From an uncultured Flavobacteriaceae bacterium (GTDB lineage: Bacteria; Bacteroidota; Bacteroidia; Flavobacteriales; Flavobacteriaceae), in contig CAKZOO010000060.1 in the NCBI GenBank assembly GCA_937136455.1, forward strand, positions 1-64,000: a DNA stretch of 64,000 nucleotides, read 5' to 3'. Both the position numbers and the translations under genes were made by a program. A model generated the notes under the pieces. That model had not been told where the DNA came from. It made no database searches and saw nothing but the letters and a program-made list of their open reading frames with translations. How positions within the stretch are numbered: position 1 is the first letter of the stretch; each line of letters starts with the position of its first letter. Of this stretch, positions 36,090-45,990 are shown piece by piece.

Positions 36090-37655
36090 TTAAATCGGTT
36101 TGTATTTGTTTGCTATTTTGTTAAAAGTACTAATTTGTTCTTGTTCCCAACTAGCGTCTTTGTTTAATTCAGCTCTCATTAGTGCTGCAACTTTGGGTGC
36201 TAGATTGATTGCTGCATCGACATCTTGGAAAAGAATACGCATTCTTCTCGAGAGCACATCGTCTAGCGTTAGAGCCATTTCTTCTCTAACAGCCCAAATA
36301 ACCTCCACTGCTTTATTTGGAAAATCAGGGTGAAGCTGTTGATTCCACTCTGGATTTTCTTTAGCGAGATTATTTAATAGCGGCGCATCAGTTCCATAAA
36401 CATTAATAGTGTTCTTAAAAGCATCAATATCTTTGAATGCTCCGTGTATAAGGAGATATTTTGAGCAGCTGTCTACTTTTTTAATGGAGTTTAGTTTGTA
36501 GAACACATCGATAGTGTCTTGCCCCATTCTTCTAAAGGTGGTCCATTTTCCTCCTACAAGAGAAACCAATCCGCTATCGGAAACAATTACTTTATGAGAT
36601 CTTGAAATTTCTTTGGTCTTTTCATTTTCATCAGAAGCCTTAGCCAAAGGACGAAGTCCAGCAAATACCGCCTTGATGTCTTCTTTTTGAGGAGTAGGAC
36701 TTAAATAGGCTTGAGCTGTTTCCAAAATAAAATTCACTTCACTCTCAAGTGCTTGAGGTTCTAGTTTTGGTTTTTTAACTAAGGTATCTGTGGTTCCAAC
36801 TACAAGATTTTCTTTCCATGGCACTGCAAAAAGAACTCTTCCATCTGAAGTTTCTGGGATCATAAGCGCTGTTTCAGAATCTGTAAATTTCTTGTCTAAT
36901 ACGATGTGAACACCCTGAGAAGGTTGTATGGTTTTCTTTGCATTAGGATTGTCCATTTGTAGAATCTTATCTCCAAAAACTCCTGTGGCATTGACCACCA
37001 TTTTCGCTTTGATCTCAAAGGTTTTACCGCTCAGTTCGTCTTTAGCTTCAACACCTATGACTAATCCATTTTCATTTTTAAGTAGTTGATTCACCGAGCA
37101 GTAATTTGCTAAATGCCCCCCTTGTTCGACAATCGTTTGGGCAATATTAATGGCGAGTCTCGAATCGTCAAATTGACCGTCGTAATACATCACTCCTCCG
37201 CGAAGTCCTTCAGTCTTGATATGAGGCATAAGTCGAAGCATACGCTTTTTGGAGATCATTTCTGATTTACCCAGGCTCGATCGCTTGGACATCCAATCGT
37301 AGATTTTGAGCCCAACACCGTATTTTAGATGATCGATGAAACTGTAGATAGGAATCACAAATGCTTGTGATTTCGATAGGTGGTTGGCATTTTTAATTAA
37401 TAGGCCTCTTTCATAAAGTGCTTCAAATACCAATCCAATTTGTCCTTGAGCTAAATAGCGAACACCACCGTGTAAGAGTTTGGTGCTTCTCGATGAGGTT
37501 CCCTTTGCAAAGTCAGACTTTTCTAGGAGTACTACTTTAAGTCCTCTAGAAACCCCGTCTAATGCGACACCTAATCCTGATGCTCCACCACCAATTACCA
37601 ATACATCCCAGTTGGTATCGGATTGTAAATAATTAAGTTCTTCAGCTCGATTCAT
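36090..37655 (-). CDS. glpD: Glycerol-3-phosphate dehydrogenase, aerobic type
   Basis: A 521-residue flavoenzyme. The FAD-binding N-terminus DVLVIGGGASGLGVALDGVSRGLKVVLLEKSDFAKGTSS is complete and followed by STKLLHGGVRYLAQ. The C-terminal cap (residues about 400-515) is as expected. It oxidises glycerol 3-phosphate to dihydroxyacetone phosphate and reduces quinone at the inner membrane. It is the first gene of the glpDK unit, divergent from glpR across a 125-base region with phased GAAA repeats. Confidence 0.95.
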   Translation of the reverse strand: MNRAEELNYLQSDTNWDVLVIGGGASGLGVALDGVSRGLKVVLLEKSDFAKGTSSRSTKLLHGGVRYLAQGQIGLVFEALYERGLLIKNANHLSKSQAFVIPIYSFIDHLKYGVGLKIYDWMSKRSSLGKSEMISKKRMLRLMPHIKTEGLRGGVMYYDGQFDDSRLAINIAQTIVEQGGHLANYCSVNQLLKNENGLVIGVEAKDELSGKTFEIKAKMVVNATGVFGDKILQMDNPNAKKTIQPSQGVHIVLDKKFTDSETALMIPETSDGRVLFAVPWKENLVVGTTDTLVKKPKLEPQALESEVNFILETAQAYLSPTPQKEDIKAVFAGLRPLAKASDENEKTKEISRSHKVIVSDSGLVSLVGGKWTTFRRMGQDTIDVFYKLNSIKKVDSCSKYLLIHGAFKDIDAFKNTINVYGTDAPLLNNLAKENPEWNQQLHPDFPNKAVEVIWAVREEMALTLDDVLSRRMRILFQDVDAAINLAPKVAALMRAELNKDASWEQEQISTFNKIANKYKPI

Positions 37656-37687
37656 CTATAGCAGTTTGATGCTACAAAGCTATAAAA

Positions 37688-37742
37688 GAAATAAAATGAA
37701 ACAAAAAGAAATATAAAAAAATTAAAAAGAAAGTTTTAGAAA
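37688..37742. promoter_or_regulatory. Phased GAAA repeats between glpD and glpR (candidate operator)
   Basis: GAAA occurs at 37688, 37698 and 37708 at exact 10-base spacing, and again at 37729 and 37739, 10 bases apart and about one helical turn in phase. DeoR/GlpR-type repressors bind repeats of this sort, one turn apart. The region lies between the divergent glpDK and glpRF genes. Confidence 0.4.
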
Positions 37743-37756
37743 ATAAAAAATAATTC

Positions 37757-37764
37757 TAAATTTG
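37757..37764 (+). promoter_or_regulatory. -7 element of glpR
   Basis: TAAATTTG matches TAnnTTTG exactly and lies 16 bases before the glpR ATG, directly beyond the last GAAA repeat, so a repressor bound there would cover it. Confidence 0.5.
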
Positions 37765-37780
37765 AAGCAAAATCAAGTAA

Positions 37781-38539
37781 ATGACTCAAGCTCAAAGACA
37801 TCAATTAATTGTCGAATTGCTAAAGAAAAAACGTTTTGCGTCCGTAGTAGATTTAGCAAATCACTGCGATGTTAGTGTGGTTACTATTCGAAAAGATTTG
37901 GTAATCTTAGAGCAAAATGGATTGGTTTTTAAGTCCCATGGAGGGGCAAGTATCGAATCTCCTTATGTTTCCGATCGATCCGTAAGCGTAAAAAAGTTAG
38001 AACGCACTACTGAAAAAGAGGCCATCGCTCAAAGAGCTATTGAACTTATCAGTGAGAATGATTCAATTATAATAGGTTCTGGAACGACAGTTGAGGCTTT
38101 TTCTTCCATGCTCCCTCATATAAATTTAACGGTTCTTACTGCTGCGATGAATATATCGATGAGTCTTTTGAATCACCCTCAAATTGAACTCGTTCAACTG
38201 GGTGGGGTAGTTCGTAAATCGAGTGGTTCTGTTGTAGGGCCTCATACCGAAGCGATGTTGGATTACTTCAACTGCAAAACACTTTTTATTGGTGCAGATG
38301 GTGTGAGTTTTGATCATGGATGTACGACCTCCAATATGATGGAAGCCCATTTGAACTCGAAGATGATGGAGCATGTTCAAAAGACAGTTTTACTGGTTGA
38401 TAGCAGTAAGTTTGACAAAAAAGGCTTTGGAAAAATATGCGATCTCAAAAAGATCGATGTGATCATTACTGATAAAAATATACCAAACAATTATAAACAA
38501 TTAACTGAGGAATTGGCAATTGAGCTGATTCTTGTATAA
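37781..38539 (+). CDS. glpR: DeoR/GlpR-family repressor
   Basis: A 252-residue regulator. The N-terminal winged helix (RHQLIVELLKKKRFASVVDLANHCDVSVVTIRKDLVILEQNGL...HGGA) is the DeoR signature, and the C-terminal DeoRC sensor domain has IGSGTTVEAFSSMLP, LTAAMNIS and GADGVSFDHGCTTSNMMEAHL. It most likely represses the glp genes and senses glycerol 3-phosphate. It overlaps glpF only if a TTG inside it were used as the glpF start, which I do not accept. Confidence 0.9.
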   Translation: MTQAQRHQLIVELLKKKRFASVVDLANHCDVSVVTIRKDLVILEQNGLVFKSHGGASIESPYVSDRSVSVKKLERTTEKEAIAQRAIELISENDSIIIGSGTTVEAFSSMLPHINLTVLTAAMNISMSLLNHPQIELVQLGGVVRKSSGSVVGPHTEAMLDYFNCKTLFIGADGVSFDHGCTTSNMMEAHLNSKMMEHVQKTVLLVDSSKFDKKGFGKICDLKKIDVIITDKNIPNNYKQLTEELAIELILV

Positions 38540-38555
38540 CCAAAACCCAAATCTT

Positions 38556-39296
38556 ATGAGCGCATATCTAGCAGAATTTATAGGAACCTTTGTGCTTCTG
38601 TTTTTCGGAGCTACTGTAGTAGCTAATGTCTCCCTTAAAAAAACCTTAGCCAGTGGTGGTGGAGACGCATGGATTTTAATAACTGCAGCTTGGGGATTTG
38701 CGGTCTTTTGTGGAGTAATTGTTGCAGGACAATTCAGTGGTGCTCATTTAAATCCAGCCGTAAGCGTTGGTCTGGCAATGGCGGGTAAGTTTTCATGGAG
38801 TTTAGTGCCTCTTTATGTAGTTGCTCAATTGTTAGGAGCAATGGCAGGTAGTTTTGTGGCTTATATCATCTATATCGATCATTTTAGAGCGACTGAAGAT
38901 GAAGGAGCTGTCAGAGGATGTTTTTGTACTGGTCCAGCCATTAGAAACTATAAAAACAATTTCTTTAGCGAATTCTTCGGAACCTTTTTATTGGTGTTTA
39001 TCATCTTTTATATCGCTTCTCCAAATATTGAGGTTGAAGGAGTCTATATCAAACAATTTGGAATTGGTTCACTAGAGGCACTTCCGGTAGGAATATTGGT
39101 GTGGGTACTAGGGATGACCGTAGGAGGAACCACGGGCTATGCGATTAACCCAGCCCGTGATTTAGGTCCTAGAATTGTTTATTCCCTACTTCCAAGAAAG
39201 AATAAAAATGCCGATTGGGCTTACTCTTGGATTCCTATAGTTGCACCTATTTGTGGAGCGATTGCAGCTGGAGTGGTCTTCAATCTACTCAACTAG
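38556..39296 (+). CDS. glpF: Glycerol facilitator (aquaglyceroporin)
   Basis: A MIP-family channel of 246 residues from the ATG at 38556 (MSAYLAEFIGT), which lies 16 bases after the glpR stop; the frame is open from a TTG at 38532 inside glpR, but that is unlikely to be used. Six helices and the two NPA half-helices are visible: GAHLNPAVSV and GYAINPARDLGPR. The second loop Asp after NPAR is the mark of glycerol channels. It lets glycerol in for GlpK. Its stop overlaps the convergent DUF5916 stop by 4 bases. Confidence 0.93.
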   Translation: MSAYLAEFIGTFVLLFFGATVVANVSLKKTLASGGGDAWILITAAWGFAVFCGVIVAGQFSGAHLNPAVSVGLAMAGKFSWSLVPLYVVAQLLGAMAGSFVAYIIYIDHFRATEDEGAVRGCFCTGPAIRNYKNNFFSEFFGTFLLVFIIFYIASPNIEVEGVYIKQFGIGSLEALPVGILVWVLGMTVGGTTGYAINPARDLGPRIVYSLLPRKNKNADWAYSWIPIVAPICGAIAAGVVFNLLN

Positions 39297-41449
39297 TTGT
39301 TAAACCAATAGTTGATTTTTAGACTGAGTCTCCAATCTTTGGTTCCATCGATTCCGTTGTCTTCCATTGTATTAAATACCAAAAAGATGTCAGATGCTGG
39401 CTTATAACGCCATTGTAATCTTGAGTTAATTCCCCAACGGTCAAACTGCTGGTTGTACTGATAAATATTTGAGAAGAATAGTTTAGAATTAAAGGTGATA
39501 TCTGCTTTAGCGCCTAAGAGCCAAAATGAAGAGTCATTCCAAGGTGCTTCTAGCTCAATTTTAGTGTAGTTCGCAATTGCGTTAATACTCACATAGGGTT
39601 GAAAGCGGTATCCAAACTCAGAACTGAATTCGGTTTTGCTTCCATCTTTGTAATAGCCTCCTGTTTCAGCAGCGAATTGATAGGTAAATAAGCTTTGAGG
39701 TCTTGAAGTGAATTGTACTCCAACAGTATTCCATTGGTGTTGGGAGCCTGCAGCTAATTCTTTTACTCCTAATTGAGTAGGATCAAAAGGATCGAGTAGC
39801 ATGACGTATTGAGTGTCGAAATTAAATTCTAATTGAGAACGATTTAAGAAGTTAAATCCATAAGCAGAACGAACGAAGTGATCGGTTTTAATTCCAGCTT
39901 TATTGTAATAGAACATACTAAAGACTCTAGGTCCATGAGACACTAATTGACTGTTGGAGTTTTCGTTCCAAAAAGTGTGACCTGCAAAGGCGTTGTACAT
40001 CTGATAATCGGTACGAGGAATGAATCCAACAGCAGCGTTGACATTTTCTCCAGAATACTCCGTTGAAACTCTAAAACGCCATTTCTTGGACTGGTGTCCA
40101 AAGCTTCCCATCAGCACATTAGAATCGTCTAATTTTTCATCGCTAAAGGTGTTGAGATAGAACAATTTTCCATCCCATTGATTGTTGTTAGAGGCATAGT
40201 TGAATTCCAACCCAAGAGTTCTGTTGTAAGGATCACTCTCTGTGTGCTGTTCTTCGACGTAATTCATCGCCTGCTTGTTGACGAAAATCATTCCTATATT
40301 GGAACGGTCTAAAACTTTTTGTTGAAGCGAAAGAACTCCAAAATTCTCTGCAGCTAATCCTTGAGTAATATCCTCAGCTGTTTGTATATCCATAAGCCCA
40401 ATTCGAAGGTCTTCTCCAAGGTTTCCTGAGAGTCTCATACCTGCTTTAATCGGAACACCTAAACCAATTCTTCTAGAAAAGAACGGTTTTACCATTCTTG
40501 TTCCAAAATTTCCAAATAAATCGGCGTTTTCTAAGAAAAATTGACGTTTTTCAGGAAAAAACAACTCAAAACGATTCAAATTGGTCACTTCTGAATCAAC
40601 TTCAGTATTGGAAAAATCAGGATTGATGGTCAAATCTAAATTCAGTGCTGCACCAATACCGATCTTAACATCAGTTCCTATTTGAAAGTCGTTTTCAGAA
40701 TTAGCAACAGAAGTAGCTAAATAAGGAATCAACGATATGTTTTTCTTTTGAGATGGAGGTGGGGTGTCCCATACTAGGTTTCCTGAATAAGCCAAACTAA
40801 TGGAGGGAAATTGCCTTGGAACTGGAGCCCAGGCGGATTTTTCATTCGCCTTTAAATCCAATCGAGAGAAGTTAATTCCCCAGCTCTTTGCATTTTCATT
40901 ATAGCGAATCGACTTAAAAGGAATTGCGATTTCACAAACCCACTTATCTTCGTCAAAACGAACTTCAGACACCCATTTGGTGTCCCAGTTTAAGTCGGTT
41001 CTCGCGCCATCATATAGGGTTCCGTCCCATTGAGCTCCATAAGCGTTAAGTCCAAAAGTAAAACCGGTAGTCAAGTTGTTAAAGGGATCAAAGGCCATGA
41101 TGAAGTTGTCATTCTTATTAAACGAGAAATCGCGTTTATAAGATTCAACATTGTAAGCTCCTTTAACTTCATTGTTGTAAAAGATAATGGACATATAGAT
41201 GTTGTTGTCATCAAAACACATACGAGCTTCAGAGTGTTGCGTAGCAGGTTTTCCATCGGAGGGTTGAATCATAAAAAAGTTATCAGCAACATCAACTGTG
41301 CTCCAAACTTTTTCATCTAGAATTCCATCGAGAACAATAGGTTCATCGGTTTTGTCGATGTGAAGTTGGTAGTCTTGATTGACTTTTTGAGACCAGCTTA
41401 AAAGGCCTAAGCAAAAACTTAAAAGGGAGAGGGTAAGTGTTTTATTCAT
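39293..41449 (-). CDS. DUF5916 outer-membrane protein with CBM9-like domain
   Basis: A 718-residue exported protein (signal ending at LLSWSQ, about residue 20). Residues of about 30-230 resemble a CBM9-like domain (IVLDGILDEKVWSTVDVADNFF, then WVCEIAIPFKSIRYNE). The rest is the DUF5916 region: alternating beta strands with aromatic ends (WRFRVSTEYSGENVNA, WQWRYKPASDIFLVFN) that look like an outer-membrane barrel, ending in NYWFNN. The function is unknown; sugar-linked uptake or binding is suggested by the CBM9-like part. The gene stands alone after a terminator. Confidence 0.87.
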   Translation of the reverse strand: MNKTLTLSLLSFCLGLLSWSQKVNQDYQLHIDKTDEPIVLDGILDEKVWSTVDVADNFFMIQPSDGKPATQHSEARMCFDDNNIYMSIIFYNNEVKGAYNVESYKRDFSFNKNDNFIMAFDPFNNLTTGFTFGLNAYGAQWDGTLYDGARTDLNWDTKWVSEVRFDEDKWVCEIAIPFKSIRYNENAKSWGINFSRLDLKANEKSAWAPVPRQFPSISLAYSGNLVWDTPPPSQKKNISLIPYLATSVANSENDFQIGTDVKIGIGAALNLDLTINPDFSNTEVDSEVTNLNRFELFFPEKRQFFLENADLFGNFGTRMVKPFFSRRIGLGVPIKAGMRLSGNLGEDLRIGLMDIQTAEDITQGLAAENFGVLSLQQKVLDRSNIGMIFVNKQAMNYVEEQHTESDPYNRTLGLEFNYASNNNQWDGKLFYLNTFSDEKLDDSNVLMGSFGHQSKKWRFRVSTEYSGENVNAAVGFIPRTDYQMYNAFAGHTFWNENSNSQLVSHGPRVFSMFYYNKAGIKTDHFVRSAYGFNFLNRSQLEFNFDTQYVMLLDPFDPTQLGVKELAAGSQHQWNTVGVQFTSRPQSLFTYQFAAETGGYYKDGSKTEFSSEFGYRFQPYVSINAIANYTKIELEAPWNDSSFWLLGAKADITFNSKLFFSNIYQYNQQFDRWGINSRLQWRYKPASDIFLVFNTMEDNGIDGTKDWRLSLKINYWFNN

Positions 41450-41463
41450 GTTTAAAATTAATT

Positions 41464-41494
41464 AAAAAAAGACAGCTTAAGGCTGTCTTTTTTT
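41464..41494 (-). terminator. Terminator after the sugar isomerase gene
   Basis: Perfect stem GACAGC/GCTGTC (41471-41476, 41482-41487) with a 5-base loop, flanked by seven As and seven Ts. On the minus strand it ends the isomerase transcript, 20 bases after its stop and before the DUF5916 gene. Confidence 0.9.
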
Positions 41495-41513
41495 GATATG
41501 ATATGTTGATTAA

Positions 41514-42449
41514 TTACTTTTTATCTAATCCGAATTTTTTCAATCCTTCGTGAGATATTTTAATCGCTTCCAAAGGAGTGTGGTTAAAGGTTTGATCTTG
41601 CTCTACAAAGTAGTATTCCATTCCTGAAGTAGCTGCGTTTTCAGTGATGGTTTTGAAGTCGATATGACCTTCTCCAACTGGAGCAAAACGCCCTTGATCA
41701 TCCATGTCTTTAACGTGCCATAGTTTAAAACGTCCAGGATATCTTTTGAAATAATCTACTTGACTTTCTTTTGCGGCTTCTACCCAGTAGAGGTCCATTT
41801 CAAAGTTGACGTGATCAGGATTGGTGTTTTCAACTAAATAGTCATACACTTTAATTCCTTCTTCGTCATTTGTGAATTCAAAATGGTGATTGTGGTACAA
41901 TAAAGAAATACCAGCAGCATGTGCCTTTTCACCTAATTGATTGATAACTTCTGTGAGGTGCTTTGCTCCACCTTCCATTCCAATCGTTTGTGTTTCTGGG
42001 TTAAAAGTAAACATTCCCATAGGAGGTACGGGGATGACAAAGTATTTAAATCCAACTGCGATAGCATCTGCTAATTCCTGATCAGCATTTTCAAAGGTGA
42101 TCGAACCTTGGTGTGAACTGATTGGATTTAAGTGGTATTTTTCTAAAAGTGATTTAAATTCTTCAGGAGTGAGGCCGTAGTATTTTCCTTGATTGTATCC
42201 TGCTGCTTCGATATTTTTATAACCTGCATCAGCAACCGCCTTCAATACTGTTTCTAAATTCTCACCATTTTGACCGATGTCATTTCTAAGCGTATAGAGT
42301 TGAAGACCACCAAAACGGTTATCGTCATGAGCTTGAGCTACTTCAGATTTTGTTTCTTGTTTTGGAGTGTTGTTGCAACTCCAATTAGAGATTCCCAATG
42401 CAACTACTAATGCAAAGGATAAAATTGTGTTCAGTTTAGTACTTTTCAT
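41514..42449 (-). CDS. Sugar phosphate isomerase/epimerase-type lipoprotein
   Basis: A 311-residue lipoprotein (Cys25, NWSC). Residues of about 45-305 fit the xylose isomerase-like TIM barrel (LQLYTLRNDIGQN, HQGSITFENA, YHNHHFEF, NFEMDLYWV, LWHVKDMD, GEGHIDF). The metal-binding Glu/Asp/His set of the fold seems intact. Exported members occur in Bacteroidota sugar loci, and some act on 3-keto-glycosides. It has its own terminator, and no promoter partner is obvious. Confidence 0.87.
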   Translation of the reverse strand: MKSTKLNTILSFALVVALGISNWSCNNTPKQETKSEVAQAHDDNRFGGLQLYTLRNDIGQNGENLETVLKAVADAGYKNIEAAGYNQGKYYGLTPEEFKSLLEKYHLNPISSHQGSITFENADQELADAIAVGFKYFVIPVPPMGMFTFNPETQTIGMEGGAKHLTEVINQLGEKAHAAGISLLYHNHHFEFTNDEEGIKVYDYLVENTNPDHVNFEMDLYWVEAAKESQVDYFKRYPGRFKLWHVKDMDDQGRFAPVGEGHIDFKTITENAATSGMEYYFVEQDQTFNHTPLEAIKISHEGLKKFGLDKK

Positions 42450-42549
42450 ATGTGTTCACTTGTTTAAAAAGAAGCCACAATATATAAATTATTTCGATAT
42501 ATACTGTAAAAAGTACACAATAAGAAGATGAAAAATATAAAAGTACAGT

Positions 42550-43410
42550 TTACAGGGCTTTTAAACTTAAATCAATGTTGGGTGCAGAGTGCGTAATCGA
42601 ACCCATAGATACAAAATCGACTCCAGTTTCCGCAATAGACACAATGCTGTCTTTAGTGATGTTTCCAGAAGCTTCTGTTGGAATTTTACCATTGATCAAT
42701 TGAATTGCTTCACGGAGCTGATCAGTGCTCATATTGTCGAGTAAAATTCGGTGGATTTCAGGATAATTTAAACAAGCTTTTACCTCGTTTAGATCTCTTG
42801 TTTCAACAATAATTGGAAGCGCTAATTGTTTAAGTTTTAAAAAGTCTATCGTCTTTTCAATAGCAGCACTGACTCCTCCACAGTAATCGATGTGATTGTC
42901 CTTGAGCATGATCATATCGTAAAGTCCCATACGATGATTGACCCCTCCGCCAATGACAACAGCCCATTTTTCAGCGATTCTAAAATTAGGCGTAGTTTTT
43001 CTGGTGTCTAATACCTTACACTTGGTGTGGTTAATCAAATTTTGATTCTCATTTGTGAGCGTTGCGATACCACTCATGCGTTGCATCACATTGAGAACCA
43101 ATCGTTCTGTAGCAAGTATGGATTGAGTAATTCCACTGACCTTAAAAGCAATGGCTCCAGTGCTTACTTTTTCTCCGTCCTCAATATAGGTTTCAATTTC
43201 AAGACTAGGATCGTATTGTGCAAAAATCAGCTTAGCCAATTCAACTCCAGCTAGTACACAATCTTCTTTTACGATCAGTTGTGCAGCTCCTTCTTGCTCT
43301 GTGTCCAATGCTGCTAAGGCACTAAAGTCTCCAGGTCCGATATCTTCTTTTAATGCGGATTCGATAAATTGTTGGAGTTCTTTTTGATAGGTACTGCTAT
43401 AGGTTTTCAT
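42550..43410 (-). CDS. nadC: Nicotinate-nucleotide pyrophosphorylase (carboxylating)
   Basis: A 286-residue enzyme with LKEDIGPGDFSALAALD at the start, the RMSGIATLT segment, KVLDTRKTTPNFRIAEKWAVVIGGGVNHRMGL, MLKDNHI, and EASGNITKDSIVSIAETGVDFVSMGSITHS. It turns quinolinate and PRPP into nicotinate mononucleotide. It overlaps the nadB end by 14 bases and is the last gene of nadABC. Confidence 0.95.
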   Translation of the reverse strand: MKTYSSTYQKELQQFIESALKEDIGPGDFSALAALDTEQEGAAQLIVKEDCVLAGVELAKLIFAQYDPSLEIETYIEDGEKVSTGAIAFKVSGITQSILATERLVLNVMQRMSGIATLTNENQNLINHTKCKVLDTRKTTPNFRIAEKWAVVIGGGVNHRMGLYDMIMLKDNHIDYCGGVSAAIEKTIDFLKLKQLALPIIVETRDLNEVKACLNYPEIHRILLDNMSTDQLREAIQLINGKIPTEASGNITKDSIVSIAETGVDFVSMGSITHSAPNIDLSLKAL

Positions 43411-44953
43411 AATCTATATTGTAAAATCCGCCTCTGTTTTCTTTACAGTTTTGAGATTGTTTGATAATTAAATATGCGACGTTGACTAAATTTCTAAGCT
43501 CACATATTTGGTGAGTCAATTTCTTGTTTTCGTAGATGTCTTTAGTCGCTAAATAGATCTTTTCAAGATCTTTTTCTGCCTGTTGCAAACTGTGATTAGA
43601 CTTGAAAATTCCCACTTGTTGACTCATCAGTTCTTGTAAGCTAGATTTTAATCGAGCAATCACTTTTGATTCTTGGTCCTTGATGATATCGGTGTCTTTC
43701 CAATTGGGAATTTGTTCTTCGATTAAATCAAGTGAATTAGTTTCAAAATACTTATTGGAATGAACAGCTGCTCTGTGAGCAAAAACTAAAGCTTCCAGGA
43801 GTGAGTTAGAAGCCAATCGATTGGCTCCGTGTAAGCCAGTATGGCTGCATTCTCCGATCGCATAGAGGTGATGTAGTGAGGTTTGAGAGTTTTGATCAAC
43901 ATCGATACCACCGCAGAAATAATGAGCTGCTGGGAGCACCGGAATCCCTTCAGAAAAGGGATCAATTCCTAAACTTTTGCAAGCCTGGTAAATTGTAGGG
44001 AATTCATCTTCAAAGGCTTCCTTGCCGATGGGGCTACAATCCAAAAAGACTTGTTCACCCTGGTTTTTTAGTTCAATTTCAATGGCTCTGGCGACAATAT
44101 CTCTCGAAGCCATTTCTCCTCTAGGGTCATGCTTGAAAACAAATCGTTCTCCCTTTGAATTTTTTAAATGAGCTCCTGCCCCTCTTACGGCTTCGGAGAT
44201 CAAAAAAGTTTTTCCTTTGTAATCTGGAGCTAAAGCTGTTGGATGGAATTGAACGTATTGGAGATTGGCAATTCTTACTTTAGCCCTATAGGCTGCAGCA
44301 ATACCATCTCCTGTAGCCGAATCAGGGTTGGTGGTCTTATTAAAAACAGCTCCTGCACCACCCGTAGATAATACTGTTAATCCTGCAACAATCTTAACGA
44401 TGCGTTGATCCTTGGATGAAATCACATAGGCTCCATAACACCTTCTCTTAGATCCTTGCTCCAATTGGTGATCGGTGATCAAATTGACTAGGGTGTGATT
44501 TTCTAAGATGGTGATTTGAGGTATGGATTTGATTTTTTTAATCAAAGCCTCTTGAATCTGATGACCCGATTTGTCTTTGTAATGAACAATTCTTTTAGCA
44601 GTATGACCACCTTCTTTACCCAGGTGAAATCCCTCACCTTCTTGATCGAATTCGGTTCCCCAATTGAGAAGTTCTTCTAATCGATCAGGACCTTCCTTGA
44701 CCACAAAAGAGACCACTTCTTTATTACAGAGTCCATCACCAGCCTTTAAGGTGTCAGCGATGTGTTTGTCGAAAGAATCATTCTGAAAGTTTTGAACGAC
44801 TGCAATACCTCCTTGTGCGTATTTGGTGTTGCTTTCGAGAAGATTTCTCTTGGAAAGTACAACGATTCGAAGTTTTGGATTGAGCTCAGATAATTTAATG
44901 GCATAGGACATGCCTGCAATTCCCGAACCGATAACCAAAACATCTGTTAGCAT
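43397..44953 (-). CDS. nadB: L-aspartate oxidase
   Basis: A 518-residue FAD enzyme of normal length. The FAD-binding N-terminus is VLVIGSGIAGMSYAIKL, followed by KYAQGGIAVV, the LSTGGAGAVF region, TNPDSATGDGIAAAYRAKV, LQYVQFHPTAL and PAAHYFCGGIDVD. These are the flavin and substrate sites of NadB/succinate dehydrogenase flavoproteins; the RGxGAxLKNSKGERF is specific for NadB. It oxidises aspartate to iminoaspartate for NadA. It starts 5 bases after the nadA stop. Confidence 0.95.
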   Translation of the reverse strand: MLTDVLVIGSGIAGMSYAIKLSELNPKLRIVVLSKRNLLESNTKYAQGGIAVVQNFQNDSFDKHIADTLKAGDGLCNKEVVSFVVKEGPDRLEELLNWGTEFDQEGEGFHLGKEGGHTAKRIVHYKDKSGHQIQEALIKKIKSIPQITILENHTLVNLITDHQLEQGSKRRCYGAYVISSKDQRIVKIVAGLTVLSTGGAGAVFNKTTNPDSATGDGIAAAYRAKVRIANLQYVQFHPTALAPDYKGKTFLISEAVRGAGAHLKNSKGERFVFKHDPRGEMASRDIVARAIEIELKNQGEQVFLDCSPIGKEAFEDEFPTIYQACKSLGIDPFSEGIPVLPAAHYFCGGIDVDQNSQTSLHHLYAIGECSHTGLHGANRLASNSLLEALVFAHRAAVHSNKYFETNSLDLIEEQIPNWKDTDIIKDQESKVIARLKSSLQELMSQQVGIFKSNHSLQQAEKDLEKIYLATKDIYENKKLTHQICELRNLVNVAYLIIKQSQNCKENRGGFYNIDYENL

Positions 44954-44957
44954 AGGT

Positions 44958-45935
44958 TTACTTTAGATCCAACATTCGTTGAATAGGTAGATAGGCATCT
45001 CTTAGAAGTTCCTCGTTTAATTGAATTTCTGGCTGTTCGTACTTTAAACACAGATAGAGTTTTTCCAGAGTGTTTAATTTCATAAAAGCACATTCACTAC
45101 AAGCACAGCTGTCGTCGTCAACAGGAGCTGGTATGAGATTCTTATGGGGAACTGCTTTTCTCATCTCGTGAAGGATTCCCGCTTCAGTTGCTACGATATA
45201 GGTTTGTGCACTGTCTTTTTGAACAAAGTTTAAGAGACCAGAGGTAGAACCAATATAATGAGCTATATCGAGTATTTGTGATTCGCTCTCAGGATGCGCA
45301 ATGAATTTTGCTTCAGGATGCTCAATGGCAAGTTGAGTTATCTTTTCAAAGGAAAAGGCCTCGTGAACAATACAAGAACCATCCCAAAGAATGAGATCTC
45401 TCCCGGTTTCTTTAATGAGGTATTTTCCAAGGTTTTTATCTGGAGCAAAGATCAATTCCTGATCCTTGTCAAAAGAGTTGATCACATCGACCGCATTACT
45501 TGAGGTACAAACAATATCACTCAGTGCTTTGATTTCTGCAGAACAGTTGATATAGGTAACCACCTTTGCATTGGGGTGTAATTTCTTAAAAGCTGCAAAA
45601 TCTTTAGGAGGACAAGAATCCGCAAGAGAGCATCCTGCTTTTAAATCGGGTAGCAATACTTTTTTTGTTGGATTGATGATTTTTGCAGTCTCGGCCATAA
45701 AGTGAACTCCTGCAAAAACAATGATGTCAGCTGTGACTTCTTTTGCTTTTTGAGCTAAGAATAAGCTATCTCCGAGATAATTGGCTAGATCTTGAATTTC
45801 CTCGTTCTGATAATAGTGTGCGAGAAGTACTGCATTCTTAGATTCGAGCAATTGTTTGATCTCTGATTTTAAATCAATAGAATCAGGAATTGGTCGATCT
45901 AAATATCCTCTCTGTTCCAGCACATTAATATTCAT
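44958..45935 (-). CDS. nadA: Quinolinate synthase
   Basis: A 325-residue [4Fe-4S] enzyme. The cysteine ligands are in [20 protein letters not shown] and the C-terminal [12 protein letters not shown], and the substrate residues include [11 protein letters not shown] near the N-terminus, [23 protein letters not shown] and HPES. It condenses iminoaspartate with dihydroxyacetone phosphate to quinolinate. It leads the nadABC unit and lies 56 bases downstream of pxpC on the same strand, so it may have its own promoter or be read through from the pxp genes. Confidence 0.95.
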   Translation of the reverse strand: MNINVLEQRGYLDRPIPDSIDLKSEIKQLLESKNAVLLAHYYQNEEIQDLANYLGDSLFLAQKAKEVTADIIVFAGVHFMAETAKIINPTKKVLLPDLKAGCSLADSCPPKDFAAFKKLHPNAKVVTYINCSAEIKALSDIVCTSSNAVDVINSFDKDQELIFAPDKNLGKYLIKETGRDLILWDGSCIVHEAFSFEKITQLAIEHPEAKFIAHPESESQILDIAHYIGSTSGLLNFVQKDSAQTYIVATEAGILHEMRKAVPHKNLIPAPVDDDSCACSECAFMKLNTLEKLYLCLKYEQPEIQLNEELLRDAYLPIQRMLDLK

Positions 45936-45990
45936 GGAATCGGTCTTAAAAATTTTGACTGCAAAGTTCGTGAATTCTTTAAGAACAAAC

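Noticed and set aside
38532..38555. TTG start for glpF inside glpR
   Set aside because: The ATG at 38556 begins exactly at the first helix motif MSAYLAEFIGT of MIP channels.
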